Source of the DNA: Candidatus Poribacteria bacterium
Lineage (GTDB): Bacteria > Poribacteria > WGA-4E > WGA-3G
Length of the DNA stretch: 64,000 nucleotides
Reading direction: 5' to 3'
Assembly (NCBI GenBank): GCA_003635185.1
Contig: PYJA01000044.1
Span: 24,680-88,679 of the forward strand
Part shown: piece by piece, positions 1 through 10,912 of the stretch
Layout: every line of letters begins with the position of its first letter
Numbering within the stretch: position 1 is the first letter of the stretch
Notes under the pieces: model-generated
What the model was told of the DNA's origin: nothing
The model's input: only the letters and a program-made list of their open reading frames with translations
The model's database searches: none
Made by a program: the position numbers and the translations under genes

Positions 1-153
1 TGCTTCGTCTAACTTGAGTCCGCGTTCAGTTATAATATCTTCAATCTTGAACACAAGATGTGCCTTTGCTTGCATCTCCTCAGGATTAGGAAATCCTAAA
101 TCTTTGTATATATTGCCGCTGCCTTTTTCAACTTTAATTTTCTCATTACTCAT
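1..153 (-). CDS. HigA-like XRE-family antitoxin, partial (runs off window start)
   Basis: Reverse strand reads MSNEKIKVEKGSGNIYKDLGFPNPEEMQAKAHLVFKIEDIITERGLKLDEA...; ATG at 153 overlaps the toxin stop (146-148). Confidence 0.7.
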   Translation of the reverse strand, partial: MSNEKIKVEKGSGNIYKDLGFPNPEEMQAKAHLVFKIEDIITERGLKLDEA

Positions 154-511
154 TTTTCTCCTCCTGCTGTGCATGTTCTTTTGCCTGTGTTAAACGTTTA
201 CGGATTAAATCCATCTCACGCTTTGGTGTCTTTATTCCTCGCTTGGATTTCTTTTTAAAACAGTGTAAGACATAAATCGTTTCTCCAAGGTTCACTACGT
301 AAACCATACGATAAGCATCACCAGCATAATAACTCATAATCTCATGTACACCTGAAAAACCCCTTAAGTGCTTAATTTTATTTGAAATTCTACCAGCCTG
401 TACTCCTTCAAGGATATATCCTACTTTATCTTGGACTTTGTCCGGAAATTCTAATAGTCTCTCTTTGGAATCACCTATCCAGAAAACAGGCCTCATTCGT
501 TCATTTTGCAT
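146..511 (-). CDS. HigB/Gp49-like (RelE superfamily) toxin
   Basis: 121 aa; FSGVHEIMSYYAGDAYRMVYVVNLGETIYVLHCFKKKSKRGIKTP motif typical of phage Gp49-like/HigB toxins; toxin-first overlapping pair. Confidence 0.8.
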   Translation of the reverse strand: MQNERMRPVFWIGDSKERLLEFPDKVQDKVGYILEGVQAGRISNKIKHLRGFSGVHEIMSYYAGDAYRMVYVVNLGETIYVLHCFKKKSKRGIKTPKREMDLIRKRLTQAKEHAQQEEKNE

Positions 512-640
512 AAATATATTCTACTAAATTCGGTGAGATATTGCAAGGGTTTTCTATTTTAACGGTTAACAACGTAGGGATAGGTCCAGAAACCTACCCC
601 TACAAATAGAAACAATTAAATTGGTTAGGATTGCCAGACT

Positions 641-2320
641 CTACCCCGTCACAGCACCTTCAGACGCAGACGAAACAGAATTTGCATATTTCGCCATAAC
701 GCCGCGTGTATAGCGAGGATCGGGAGGAGTCCATTTCTCAAAACGTGCTTGAATTTCAGCATCGGAGAGCGTAACGTCAAGTCTACGTGCCTTCGCATCG
801 ATTATGATTTCGTCACCCTCTTGGAGGATGGCTATGGGACCACCTGTTGCTGCCTCTGGGGCAACATGACAAATCATAAACCCGTGCGTAGCACCAGAGA
901 ATCTACCATCGGTCAAGAGAGCCACATCTTCACTTAAACCTGCCCCAACGATTGCCGCTGTAACGCCTAACATCTCACGCATACCGGGACCTCCGATAGG
1001 TCCCTCATAACGGATAACAACCACATCCCCAGGCTTAATTTCTCCGCCCTTGATAGCGGCGAAAGTGTCCTCTTCCCGTTCAAAAATGCGCGCGGGACCA
1101 CGATGCAGCGTTTTGTCCTGACCGGCTAACTTGATAACACACCCATCTGGTGCAAGATTACCTCTTAAGATGGCAAATCCGCCTGTCGGTTTGAGCGGTT
1201 TGTCTGCTGGTAAGACTACTTTTTGTCCTTCAGTTTCGGTAGCAGCGTTTGCCTCTTCACCAATAGTTTTTCCTGTAACCGTGAGTTCATCGGTATGGAT
1301 TAACTCGGCTTCTGCCAAACGTTTGGCTAAAAATTGAATACCGCCCGCCTCATACAGATCAGTCGCTACAAACTGTCCACCCGGTTTCAGGTCTGCCAAT
1401 ACCGGTGTTCTTTGGCTAATAGTGTGGAAATCCTCAAGCGTCAAAGGGATTTGTGCTTCATGTGCAATAGCAAGGAGGTGCAAAACACCGTTGGTAGAAC
1501 CACCAGTAGCAGCAACAGAGGTAATCGCGTTTTCAAGAGATTTGCGCGTGATAATCTGACTGGGACGACGGTCTGCAGCGAGCATGTCCATTACAAGTTG
1601 TCCCGCTTTATACGCCTCGTTGTCTTTCTCCTCTACCACAGCAGGTACACTGCCACTTCCCATCGGGGCAATGCCCAGCATTTCAACTGCAGTTGCCATC
1701 GTATTAGCAGTGAACTGTCCACCGCACGCACCAGGGCCGGGACATCCTTTGCTTATTAGATCATCTAATTCCTCTACTGTGATAGTGCCTTCTGCATGCT
1801 GGCCGACCGCTTCAAATACATCTTGGATAGTGACATCACGCCCCTGAAAATTGCCCGGCATAATAGAACCACCGTAAAGCGTGAGGGAGGGAATATCTAA
1901 ACGTGCCAATGCCATCACAGTACCGGGAACAGTTTTATCGCATCCGCACAGCGCTACAACAGCATCAAACATGTTGCCAATGGAAACTAACTCTATTGAG
2001 TCGGCTACAACCTCCCGGCTGATAAGCGATGTTTTCATGCCCTCCGTTCCCATTGTGATACCATCGGAGATGCTGACGGTATTGAATTCAAGCGGCGTTC
2101 CGCCCGCATCGCGAATTCCCGCTTTGACCTTCGCAGCGAGTCGTCTTAAGTGGAAATTACAAGGTCCGATCTCAATCCATGTATTTGCAACCCCGATAAT
2201 CGGTTTGTCAAGGTCCGCAGGTGTCAGTCCGCCATCACCGAACATAAGCATGGTGCGTGCAGCGGCGCGGTCAGGTCCATCGGTAATCACATAACTTCGG
2301 GGTTTTAGTGTGTTTGGCAT
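641..2320 (-). CDS. ilvD: Dihydroxy-acid dehydratase
   Basis: [31 protein letters not shown]..., [29 protein letters not shown]; start set at MPNTLK rather than the longer ORF. Confidence 0.95.
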   Translation of the reverse strand: MPNTLKPRSYVITDGPDRAAARTMLMFGDGGLTPADLDKPIIGVANTWIEIGPCNFHLRRLAAKVKAGIRDAGGTPLEFNTVSISDGITMGTEGMKTSLISREVVADSIELVSIGNMFDAVVALCGCDKTVPGTVMALARLDIPSLTLYGGSIMPGNFQGRDVTIQDVFEAVGQHAEGTITVEELDDLISKGCPGPGACGGQFTANTMATAVEMLGIAPMGSGSVPAVVEEKDNEAYKAGQLVMDMLAADRRPSQIITRKSLENAITSVAATGGSTNGVLHLLAIAHEAQIPLTLEDFHTISQRTPVLADLKPGGQFVATDLYEAGGIQFLAKRLAEAELIHTDELTVTGKTIGEEANAATETEGQKVVLPADKPLKPTGGFAILRGNLAPDGCVIKLAGQDKTLHRGPARIFEREEDTFAAIKGGEIKPGDVVVIRYEGPIGGPGMREMLGVTAAIVGAGLSEDVALLTDGRFSGATHGFMICHVAPEAATGGPIAILQEGDEIIIDAKARRLDVTLSDAEIQARFEKWTPPDPRYTRGVMAKYANSVSSASEGAVTG

Positions 2321-2399
2321 CAATTCTATTTTCCTAACAATTGCAATAGTAGCAGGTACCTGTTGTTGTGCCGTAGTTGGCGCGTTGTTGACTATTGGA

Positions 2400-2975
2400 T
2401 TACTCTGTGAATGTGTAAACGAGATCAGTAGGGACATCGTTCGGAAAATTGACAATATGTAACCAGGCTAATATTCCGAGGTGGATGCTCCCGGCATCCT
2501 GTTTGTACTCCTCTTGATACTTCTTTTTAATTGGCGTAAGGTCAAAGTGATACGATTCTTCTACCCGTTGCTCACACATATCAAGGTTGGCATTGTGAAC
2601 GATTGAAATGCCGATCCCAGCGTCGACCCCGATCTGAAAGGGATCTCCTTCGATGAATGCAGATTCTGCAAGGAGGGTAAATTCGTGTGTTTCACAATTA
2701 CCACTGTAAGATACAGAGACTGTGAGAGTGTCCCCTGTTATTGTTGCGCTATTGAAATCATAAGGATTTTCTACCCATTCATCATTATCCTCTTCCTTCA
2801 GAATGACGACCTTCCCCATCAGTTTCGTATCATCAGGCGGAACTTCATTAGGTGTAACAACTTCATCAGTATCTGTGTCGGTTTCATCTATGATTTCATT
2901 TGGCCTCTTTTCGCAACCCATTGCAAATAAGATGGCAAGAGAAAACAAAAAATAGGCAACTTTTTTGAGGAACAT
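2400..2975 (-). CDS. Putative lipoprotein, paralogue of 4372-4917
   Basis: Starts [23 protein letters not shown] (lipobox); body closely resembles the 4372-4917 product. Confidence 0.75.
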   Translation of the reverse strand: MFLKKVAYFLFSLAILFAMGCEKRPNEIIDETDTDTDEVVTPNEVPPDDTKLMGKVVILKEEDNDEWVENPYDFNSATITGDTLTVSVSYSGNCETHEFTLLAESAFIEGDPFQIGVDAGIGISIVHNANLDMCEQRVEESYHFDLTPIKKKYQEEYKQDAGSIHLGILAWLHIVNFPNDVPTDLVYTFTE

Positions 2976-3087
2976 ATTCTTTTCACCTTTATTGAAATTT
3001 TGTTTTAGACACTGTTTATAACTGCACAACGATAAATAGAATACCTTTAAATGTGTTTGTTATGCAACTAATTTTCGGCATATTTCT

Positions 3088-3182
3088 TACATACCTAACC
3101 AATTACTGATGACACCACCATACTTCGCGATGAGTCCAGCAAACACAACAGAAACCGCAGACATCAACTTAATTAAGATGTT
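3088..3182 (-). pseudogene. Duplicated 3'-terminal fragment of hppA
   Basis: About 90 bp near-identical to the 3' end of hppA at 5040-5133 (ACCAATTACTGATGACACCACCATA...CATCAACTTAATTAAGAT). Confidence 0.85.
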
Positions 3183-3183
3183 A

Positions 3184-3255
3184 CATGGTACGTGCGGTAG
3201 CGCGGTCAGGTCCATCGGTAATCACATAACTACGAGGTTTCAGTTTATTGGACAT
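3184..3255 (-). pseudogene. Duplicated 5'-terminal fragment of ilvD, abutting the hppA fragment
   Basis: Reverse strand encodes [24 protein letters not shown], matching the ilvD N-terminus, then switches to hppA sequence. Confidence 0.85.
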
Positions 3256-3458
3256 TGACTTGTTCTCCTTTAAATAGGTAATACCATTTCTATGTGATTA
3301 TATTGCATTATTTTGTAGGTAGAGTTTCGCAAATTTTACCCATAACTGTCAATTAGTCTCTGATCTTTCTTGTTAGAGGGTTTTGTCTGCACGATTGATA
3401 GGTATCGCATCTGCGGTATGCATTCGTTCTACCTAATCTGCACATATATCGCAATATA

Positions 3459-4097
3459 TCAAAAACCTTCAGGATAGATTATATCCGCGTTTCCTTGCTG
3501 CATAGATTTCCTGAAAAGTTCAATAAGCTCATTCTGAGACAAGTTATCGGACTCATATTCAAGTGCAATTCGCACATACTCGGCAATGATATCATCATAG
3601 GCACCGATGAATTCAAAATACGGTTCTCCTTTTTCCGATTCCACTTTTTCAAGATAGGTATCCCGAAAATTTTCATACCTTTCGACTGTGGCATCATCTA
3701 CTTCACCTGCCTGATGACGCTCGCGGAATGTTTCCTCCCAAACTGTTATCAATTCCATCGCAAAATCGCTTTCAGCGAATTCGAATAATCCTAACAGTGT
3801 TTCTTCAAAAATTGCATCAGATGCCTCGGGCAAGATCGTAAAATCTCCGGTTGTTTGCGCATCTGCGTATACTTTTCTTCTTTTCCCATTGATACGCTCC
3901 ATTACCCATCGTGATCCTTCCAAGGGGAGCGGATCAACAATCCCGTTACAAGACTGAATGTCCTGCTCATTTGTGCAAGTATCGTCAATATCTGGAGGAG
4001 GTATTATATTCGAAATAGGATTTTTCTCGCAACCAAGTGTGAAACAACAAATAATCAGCAGGCTAAACATCATAAGCAAGGAAAGGTTCAATTCCAT
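3459..4097 (-). CDS. Putative lipoprotein of unknown function
   Basis: MELNLSLLMMFSLLIICCFTLGCEKNP signal peptide with lipobox. Confidence 0.65.
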   Translation of the reverse strand: MELNLSLLMMFSLLIICCFTLGCEKNPISNIIPPPDIDDTCTNEQDIQSCNGIVDPLPLEGSRWVMERINGKRRKVYADAQTTGDFTILPEASDAIFEETLLGLFEFAESDFAMELITVWEETFRERHQAGEVDDATVERYENFRDTYLEKVESEKGEPYFEFIGAYDDIIAEYVRIALEYESDNLSQNELIELFRKSMQQGNADIIYPEGF

Positions 4098-4155
4098 AGT
4101 AAATTCCTTTAGTTTTAATGGGGGTAGAGTCCGTGTTATAATATTTTGTCAATTA

Positions 4156-4322
4156 GATATCTTACCCCAAGTTGCTACCTATAAGTTTTTAGACATGGAA
4201 ACACCGTCTTTAATGAAAACATGCTAATAATTAGCCAATATTGTAGCGTGAACTGCCAGTTTGCGCCTTTTATGACACAAACTGGCAGTTTGTGCTACAA
4301 GGTAGCAACTTGAGTTATCTTA
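4156..4322. repeat. MITE-like inverted-repeat element with ends resembling TAACTCAAGTTGCTACCTT
   Basis: Left CCCCAAGTTGCTACCT and right AAGGTAGCAACTTGAGTTA are inverted; internal hairpin of AACTGCCAGTTTGCG / CACAAACTGGCAGTTTGTG; related ends at 39140-39160 and 50590-50611. Confidence 0.6.
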
Positions 4323-4371
4323 TAAAAAGCGAAAGCAAAGGAGTAATCCCTATAATGATTGATTATTGTGA

Positions 4372-4917
4372 TTACATTGTGAATTCATAGACAAGATCTG
4401 TGTTCGGTGCGTCTTTGAGACGTAAAATAATCGTACCTGCTTCCTGTTGGTACGCTTCTTGATACATAGTTTTGATTGGTGTGAGATCGAAGTGATACTC
4501 TTCAGTTGGGTACGCTTCACAAGGGTCATTGTTGGCATTGTGAACAATAGAAACACCGAGCTGAACGGGATCCGATTCCATGAATGCATTATTTGCGATG
4601 AGAGTGAATTCGTGTTTTTTACAACCACCGCTGTAAGATACAGAGATTGTAAGGGTATCATCTGCTATGGTAGCACTGTTGAGTTCGTAAGCATCGTTTC
4701 CCCATTTATCCGTGTCATTCACGCCAGGTTCTAAAATGACGACATCACCCCACACTTTTGGGACATCAACGGGGGCATCATCCCGTGAAATGGAAATGAG
4801 ACCGTCAGGGTCTGAATCTGTGTCGGTTCCATTTAGGGCAGACTTCATCTTTTCGCAACCCATGGCAAATAGGATGACAAGAAAAAACAAAAAATAGGCA
4901 ACTTTTTTAAGGAACAT
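4372..4917 (-). CDS. Putative lipoprotein, paralogue of 2400-2975
   Basis: [28 protein letters not shown] lipobox; high similarity to the other copy. Confidence 0.75.
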   Translation of the reverse strand: MFLKKVAYFLFFLVILFAMGCEKMKSALNGTDTDSDPDGLISISRDDAPVDVPKVWGDVVILEPGVNDTDKWGNDAYELNSATIADDTLTISVSYSGGCKKHEFTLIANNAFMESDPVQLGVSIVHNANNDPCEAYPTEEYHFDLTPIKTMYQEAYQQEAGTIILRLKDAPNTDLVYEFTM

Positions 4918-5039
4918 ATTTTCTCTCCTTTATTCAAATTTTGTTTTAGACACTGTTTATAACTGCACAACGATAAATAGGATACCTTAAAAGGTGTTTG
5001 TTATGCAACTAATTCTCAGAACGTACTTTGGCATATTTC

Positions 5040-7430
5040 TTACATGCCTAACCAATTACTGATGACACCACCATATTTTGCAATGAGACCTGCAAACACA
5101 ACAGAAACCATAGACATCAACTTAATTAAGATATTGAGAGAAGGTCCTGAAGTATCTTTGAAGGGATCGCCAACGGTATCACCGACAACGGTAGCTTTGT
5201 GTTGTTCTGAGCCTTTTTCCCCGTATTCGTCTTTGTGGCTACCTTCTTCAATAAACTTTTTCGCGTTGTCCCATGCACCACCAGCGTTTGCCATCATAAT
5301 TGCTAAGACAAAACCTGTGGCTAATCCGCCTGCAAGTAAACCTAACACACCAGCAACATTAAAAATTAATCCGACAGCGACAGGTACAACGATAGCAATT
5401 AGTGAAGGAAAAATCATCTCGCGTTGTGCGCCAACAGTAGAGATAGCGACACATCGGGCGTAATCCGGCTTTTCCTCACCTTTCATAATGCCGGGTTTCT
5501 CTCGAAATTGACGGCGAACCTCGTCTACCATAGCACTCGCAGCACGTCCGACAGCTTTCATCGTCAACGCGCAGAAATAGAATGCCATGACCGCACCGAT
5601 AAATAGACCAATAAGAACTTGGGGATTCATCAGTGTAACGTTATAATAATCCATGAATTGACTCACTGTGACCTTCAAGGTATCTATACTCCCTTCACCG
5701 GGGATATTTAGTTCCTCTTTGCCTGCTAAATGGATAAGTCCGTGCCGAATTTCTTCAAGATAAGCTGCAAGAAGTGCAAGTGCTGTTAGTGCAGCAGAAC
5801 CGATAGCAAAGCCCTTACCTGTTGCGGCTGTTGTATTACCGAGCGCATCTAACTGATCCGTACGTCCGCGAACGCTTTCGTCCAGTTTTGCCATTTCTGC
5901 GTTTCCGCCAGCGTTATCTGCGATGGGGCCATAAGCATCTGTGGCAAGCGTAATACCGAGTGTGGCAAGCATACCAACAGCAGCGATGCCGACACCGTAA
6001 AGTCCCATCAGTGGTTGAAACTCATCAAATGCATCTGCACCACCGGGAAGATAGTAGCTAACGGCAACTGCACCGATAATTGTAATAACAGGTATTGCAG
6101 TTGATTCCATGCCAACAGCAACACCTTCAATAATCACCGTTGCCGGACCGGTTTGTGCCTGCTTCGCGATAGCACGCGTCGGTTTATACTCGTGAGAGGT
6201 AAAGATTTCGGTAACCTTACCGATAATCAGACCTGCGACAAGTCCAGCGATAATCGCACCCCAAACCTGCCACTTATTGGGAAGGTCAAGGTAAATAAGC
6301 ACCGGAAGTGACACAATAGCGATGCCCAAAGCACTACCATTGATACCAAGATTCAAGGAACCCATCAACTGCCTCATTGATGCCCCCTCTTTTGTGCGCA
6401 CCATATAGATACCCAAAATAGAGAGAAGTACACCGATACCAGCGATAATCATTGGGGCGGAGAGGTATTTGAGTTGAAGGGCAAGGTTATTGTAGTCATT
6501 CGCAGCAACAGCAGCAACACCGAGGGCAGCCGTTGCAAGGATTGAGCCTGCATAAGATTCATAAAGATCAGCACCCATACCCGCAACATCACCGACGTTA
6601 TCACCGACGTTATCTGCAATCACGGCGGGGTTGCGCGGATCGTCTTCAGGGATTCCCGCCTCAACTTTTCCCACAAGATCAGCACCGACATCCGCTGCTT
6701 TGGTATAAATACCACCACCAACGCGGGCAAACAGTGCCTGTGTTGAAGCACCCATACCGAAACTGAGCATAATCACAGTAATCTGAGGTAGCGGATTTAC
6801 GCCTAAAAAATCGGTGCCTATCCAAGGAATCTTAGGAAAAACGTAATAGAGAATGAGAAACCATCCCGTAATGTCAAGTAGTGCAAATCCGACAACTATC
6901 AATCCCATCACAGCGCCTGCGCGGAACGAAACTCTTAGACCGGCATTAAGTCCTTGCATCGCCGCACTTGTCGTACGCGCAGATGCGTTAGTTGCAGTTT
7001 TCATGCCGAGAAAACCGCAGAGTCCTGAGAAAAAACCGCCAGTGAGAAATGCAAACGGAACAACCTGATTTTGTGCCTTAAGAACAAAAGCCATAAAGAT
7101 AAAAATCAGGCAGAGAACAGCGAAAACAATGCCTACGACTTTATATTGTTGTCTAAGATACGCCATCGCACCTTCACGCACAGATTGTGCGATTTCACGC
7201 ATTGTGTCATTCCCTTCGTCCTGTTTCATCACAGAGCGATAAAAGTGGAATGCAAAACCTAAAGCGATAAGTGACCCGATCGGGGCAATCCACCAAATTA
7301 AAGGTACGGGTGGATTTTCTGTAATGGTGTCTGATTGGGCAAAAGCTACGGTGGCTAAACAAAATACAGTTAAGCAGATTAGAATTAACTTCCAATTTAA
7401 CCACCGTCTTTTGCAAGTAATTTCACGCAT
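5040..7430 (-). CDS. hppA: Membrane-bound ion-pumping pyrophosphatase, K+-dependent type
   Basis: DNVGDNVGDVAGMGADLYESY, GNTTAATGKGFAIGSAALTA, DTVGDPFKDTSGPSLNILIKL. Confidence 0.95.
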   Translation of the reverse strand: MREITCKRRWLNWKLILICLTVFCLATVAFAQSDTITENPPVPLIWWIAPIGSLIALGFAFHFYRSVMKQDEGNDTMREIAQSVREGAMAYLRQQYKVVGIVFAVLCLIFIFMAFVLKAQNQVVPFAFLTGGFFSGLCGFLGMKTATNASARTTSAAMQGLNAGLRVSFRAGAVMGLIVVGFALLDITGWFLILYYVFPKIPWIGTDFLGVNPLPQITVIMLSFGMGASTQALFARVGGGIYTKAADVGADLVGKVEAGIPEDDPRNPAVIADNVGDNVGDVAGMGADLYESYAGSILATAALGVAAVAANDYNNLALQLKYLSAPMIIAGIGVLLSILGIYMVRTKEGASMRQLMGSLNLGINGSALGIAIVSLPVLIYLDLPNKWQVWGAIIAGLVAGLIIGKVTEIFTSHEYKPTRAIAKQAQTGPATVIIEGVAVGMESTAIPVITIIGAVAVSYYLPGGADAFDEFQPLMGLYGVGIAAVGMLATLGITLATDAYGPIADNAGGNAEMAKLDESVRGRTDQLDALGNTTAATGKGFAIGSAALTALALLAAYLEEIRHGLIHLAGKEELNIPGEGSIDTLKVTVSQFMDYYNVTLMNPQVLIGLFIGAVMAFYFCALTMKAVGRAASAMVDEVRRQFREKPGIMKGEEKPDYARCVAISTVGAQREMIFPSLIAIVVPVAVGLIFNVAGVLGLLAGGLATGFVLAIMMANAGGAWDNAKKFIEEGSHKDEYGEKGSEQHKATVVGDTVGDPFKDTSGPSLNILIKLMSMVSVVFAGLIAKYGGVISNWLGM

Positions 7431-7459
7431 TAAAAACCTCTCTTTTTATATTTATATTC

Positions 7460-7578
7460 AGGACGGACGCATTTTTCTTAAAGTCCCCTTGATAAGGGGG
7501 ATTTAGGGGGTTAAATAACAGAATAGCGGCTTTTTAACCCCCCTAACCCCCCTTATCAAGGGGGAATGCGTAAGTCCT
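7460..7578. repeat. MITE-like palindromic element, family A (CAGGACTTACGCATT ends)
   Basis: AGGACGGACGCATT...CCCCTTGATAAGGGGGATTTAGGGGG...CCCCCCTAACCCCCCTTATCAAGGGGGAATGCGTAAGTCCT. Confidence 0.8.
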
Positions 7579-7582
7579 ATAT

Positions 7583-8941
7583 TTATTCATAATCCCAATT
7601 GAAAAATTTGAGTGCTTGTCCGACAAGATAAAGTGAACCTGTCACACAGACCAAATCTGTAGGAGATGCGGACGATAAGCCTTTCTTGATTGCTAATTCT
7701 GGGGTTAGACATGTTGTGATCTTCGGACATACACCCGACCAAGCATCTTGTATTGTTTCTGCGGGTAGGACACGCGGATTATTGGAAACTTGTGTTGCAA
7801 TCACGTGATCAGCGGTTTTTGAAATAATCTCGCCAATTGCGGTTAAGTCCTTATCTTTCATAATACTAACGATAAAAGTAACCTGTGTGTAACGAAAATT
7901 TTCACGAATAGCACGACACAACGCTTCCATTGAAATAGATGAATGTGCCCCATCCAGCACAACAAGCGGCGAAGGCATAACTTGTTGAATCCGCCCGTGC
8001 CATTGAACGTTCTTGAAACCAGCATAAACACTGTCTTTTGAAATTACATATCCTTTCTGTTTCAGACATTCAATTGCTGCGATAGCAGTTGTCCCATTCA
8101 CATATTGATGGTATCCAAGTAGTGGCAACGTGAGTTCTGAATAACACTCAGAATCTGTTTCAACATCAAATTGTTGTGCCACCGGGCCGCCTTCAGAATT
8201 CAAAATGACTTGTGAAGCTGAAATATCAGGGGTTTGTGGGACAAAATTTTTGACTTCAATAATCGGTGCATTCCGTTCATTCGCTACCTTTTCAATAACA
8301 GCACGTGCTTCAGGGTGTTGCGGTGCAAGTGCTACGGGACACTCCTGTTTTATAATTTCCGCTTTTTCGCTTGCTATCTCGGTATATGTTTCTCCTAATA
8401 TAGCCGTGTGTTCTAAACCAATTGGTGTAATAACAGATGTCACGGGTGAGACAACATTCGTTGCGTCAAGTCGTCCTCCTAAACCAACTTCAATCACGGC
8501 AAAATCGGTTGCTTTGTCAGCAAAATAGGTAAACGCAAGTGCCGTGTATATTTCAAAAAATGAAACACGCCCGAATTCTGAAGCGGAGACGGTTTCAATC
8601 GCAGGGCTGAGTTTATCTATGTAGAATGCAACTTCTGCTTCTGAAATAAGTTTGCCATCAATACGACACCGTTCCCGCGGTGTTATGAGATGTGGCGACG
8701 TAAACAAACCTGTTTCATAGCCTGCATGTGTTAGCACCGAAGCAATAAGCGCAGCGGTTGATCCCTTCCCTTTACTTCCTGCAACATGGATCACTTTTAA
8801 TCTATTATGTGGATTTCCGAGCAGGTTTAATAACTGCAAGATGCGATTCAGATTATAGAATCGTGCTTGCCGTGAAAAATCCGGACTTCTTTCATAGTCA
8901 ATGAATTGCTCAATATAGGCGAGTGCCGCTTTGTAGTCCAA
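7583..8941 (-). CDS. folC: Folylpolyglutamate synthase/dihydrofolate synthase
   Basis: NRLKVIHVAGSKGKGSTAALIASVLTHAGYETGLFTSPHL; EVGLGGRLDATN; LDGAHS. Confidence 0.9.
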   Translation of the reverse strand: MDYKAALAYIEQFIDYERSPDFSRQARFYNLNRILQLLNLLGNPHNRLKVIHVAGSKGKGSTAALIASVLTHAGYETGLFTSPHLITPRERCRIDGKLISEAEVAFYIDKLSPAIETVSASEFGRVSFFEIYTALAFTYFADKATDFAVIEVGLGGRLDATNVVSPVTSVITPIGLEHTAILGETYTEIASEKAEIIKQECPVALAPQHPEARAVIEKVANERNAPIIEVKNFVPQTPDISASQVILNSEGGPVAQQFDVETDSECYSELTLPLLGYHQYVNGTTAIAAIECLKQKGYVISKDSVYAGFKNVQWHGRIQQVMPSPLVVLDGAHSSISMEALCRAIRENFRYTQVTFIVSIMKDKDLTAIGEIISKTADHVIATQVSNNPRVLPAETIQDAWSGVCPKITTCLTPELAIKKGLSSASPTDLVCVTGSLYLVGQALKFFNWDYE

Positions 8942-9043
8942 ATTTTTGATATTATCGGTTACAGCACACGGAATGTGCCTAATTTTAGATTTAAGATAGT
9001 ATAAAAACTAACAACGAAAAATCTTTCATAATATCTCTTGTTG

Positions 9044-9271
9044 TTAGTGCGGAGGTTCATTGTCTGTTCTCCTATAATATCTAACAACGATCCATAACGC
9101 TATCACAAAACCAACAAATCCTAATATACTGAACACACCACTAATGGATTTGAAAAATTCGGATTCAGACAAAATGTTATAACTGAAGTAGGCTGCGAGA
9201 GAACCTACTATTAAGCTTATTACAAATATTAACATCATCCATCTTCTCTTTTCCATCTGTCTTTCCTCCAA
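9044..9271 (-). CDS. Small membrane protein
   Basis: 75 aa with two predicted hydrophobic helices. Confidence 0.45.
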   Translation of the reverse strand: MEERQMEKRRWMMLIFVISLIVGSLAAYFSYNILSESEFFKSISGVFSILGFVGFVIALWIVVRYYRRTDNEPPH

Positions 9272-9300
9272 TAATGCGCGGAATCAATGCTAAATACACA

Positions 9301-10554
9301 TTAATTTAGATATTCATAAATTGGGAATTGCGCGCAGAATTCTTGAACCTTTTCTCGAATTCGCTGCTTTATAGATGCCTTCTGCCTATTCTCAAGTGCC
9401 TCAGTAATAAAATCCGCGATGTGAAGCATCTCATCTTCTTTCATGCCGCGCGTCGTAACCATTGGTGTGCCAAGCCTTATACCGCTTGTCGTTTTCGGTT
9501 TCCTTTTGTCAAACGGAATTGTGTTCTTATTCACAATAATGCCTGCATCCTCAAGGTGATCCGCTGCCTGTCTACCACTCAATTTCTCATATTTTGAAGT
9601 CAAGTCTAACAACATTAGGTGATTATCTGTACCACCACTCACTAATCGGAACCCATTCTCCATTAATCTCTCGGCAAGTGCTTTAGCATTTTTAACGATT
9701 TGTGCTTGATATGTTTTAAACTCAGGTTCGCTTGCTTCCTTAAAAGCAACGGCTCTGGCAGCGATTGTATGCAAAAAAGGCCCGCCTTGTAAACCGGGAA
9801 AAACAGCACGGTCTATTTTAGCTGCATGCTCAGATTTACACATTATCATCGCCCCACGAGGACCACGTAAGGTTTTGTGTGTTGTTGTCGTAACCACATC
9901 ACTATAAGGAACAGGATCAGGATGAACACCACCCGCGATCAGACCCGCAATGTGCGCTATATCCGCAAGCAGATATGCCCCAACGGAGTCGGCAACCTGC
10001 CGCCACGCAGCGAAATCAAAATGACGTGGATACGCTGTTGCCCCGACAACGATGAGCTTCGGACGATGTTGTTCCGCAAGACTCGCCACCGCTTCCATGT
10101 CAATTAGTTCCGTTTCAGCGTCAACTCCATAAGCTACAACATTGTAATAACGCCCAGAAAAGTTCACCTTATCGCCATGACTCAAATGCCCACCGTGACT
10201 GAGTGACATAGCTAAAATAGTGTCACCTGGGTCAAGCAGTGCATGATAAGCTGCCATATTCGCTTGTGTGCCAGCGTGCGGTTGCACATTCACATGCTCA
10301 GCACCGAAAAGTGCTTTGGCACGTTCAATTGCAAGCGATTCCACGTCATCCATAAACTCACAACCGTTATAGTAACGTTCACCAGGATACCCTTCAGCGT
10401 ATTTATTCGCTAAAATACTCCCCTGAATCTCCATAACGGCACGGCTGGCATAGTTCTCTGATGGAATCAGCATAAGAGAATTTTGCTGACGTGCCAAGTC
10501 CTTGGCGGTAATTTCTACGATTTGTGGGTCTACCTCTGCCAATAATTTGTTCAT
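9301..10554 (-). CDS. glyA: Serine hydroxymethyltransferase
   Basis: [60 protein letters not shown]; start set at [12 protein letters not shown]. Confidence 0.95.
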   Translation of the reverse strand: MNKLLAEVDPQIVEITAKDLARQQNSLMLIPSENYASRAVMEIQGSILANKYAEGYPGERYYNGCEFMDDVESLAIERAKALFGAEHVNVQPHAGTQANMAAYHALLDPGDTILAMSLSHGGHLSHGDKVNFSGRYYNVVAYGVDAETELIDMEAVASLAEQHRPKLIVVGATAYPRHFDFAAWRQVADSVGAYLLADIAHIAGLIAGGVHPDPVPYSDVVTTTTHKTLRGPRGAMIMCKSEHAAKIDRAVFPGLQGGPFLHTIAARAVAFKEASEPEFKTYQAQIVKNAKALAERLMENGFRLVSGGTDNHLMLLDLTSKYEKLSGRQAADHLEDAGIIVNKNTIPFDKRKPKTTSGIRLGTPMVTTRGMKEDEMLHIADFITEALENRQKASIKQRIREKVQEFCAQFPIYEYLN

Positions 10555-10810
10555 TTCTTCACCGTTTTTAACTTGACATGGTGTTGTTTCATGAAAATCA
10601 AATTGTAACACAAAATCAAAGGATTTTCAAGAAAACTTGATATATCTATGGCAATCTGCTATATTAGTGGTAACGGATTTTCGTTACTTCACAAATTCTG
10701 CACGTTTCTAACTACTGCTACGTCCATCCAAATTTGGTTTGTAGGTCAGGTAGATCGCAAGCGAAACCCATAAGTGTAAACTTAAGGATTTTTCTATGCA
10801 AAAGCCTCTC

Positions 10811-10837
10811 CAGTCCCGTAGGGACGATATGTTTATA
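10811..10837. repeat. REP-like palindrome, family C (AGTCCCGTAGGGACGATATG)
   Basis: CAGTCCCGTAGGGACGATATGTTTATA; same core at 30244, 30322, 50363, 50408, 50455. Confidence 0.75.
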
Positions 10838-10912
10838 TGACAATTTGTAATATCTATGAAATCACAAAACAATTAGTTAACTGGCACAAGTCGTAATTTA
10901 AGGTAATATAGC

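Noticed and set aside
749-2294. Plus-strand ORFs antisense to ilvD (749-937, 1131-1337, 1334-1759, 1584-1847, 1881-2294)
   Set aside because: Opposite a strongly recognisable ilvD; no family-like sequence; typical shadow ORFs.
5044-7416. ORFs antisense or out of frame to hppA
   Set aside because: Shadow ORFs of a conserved gene with no independent support.
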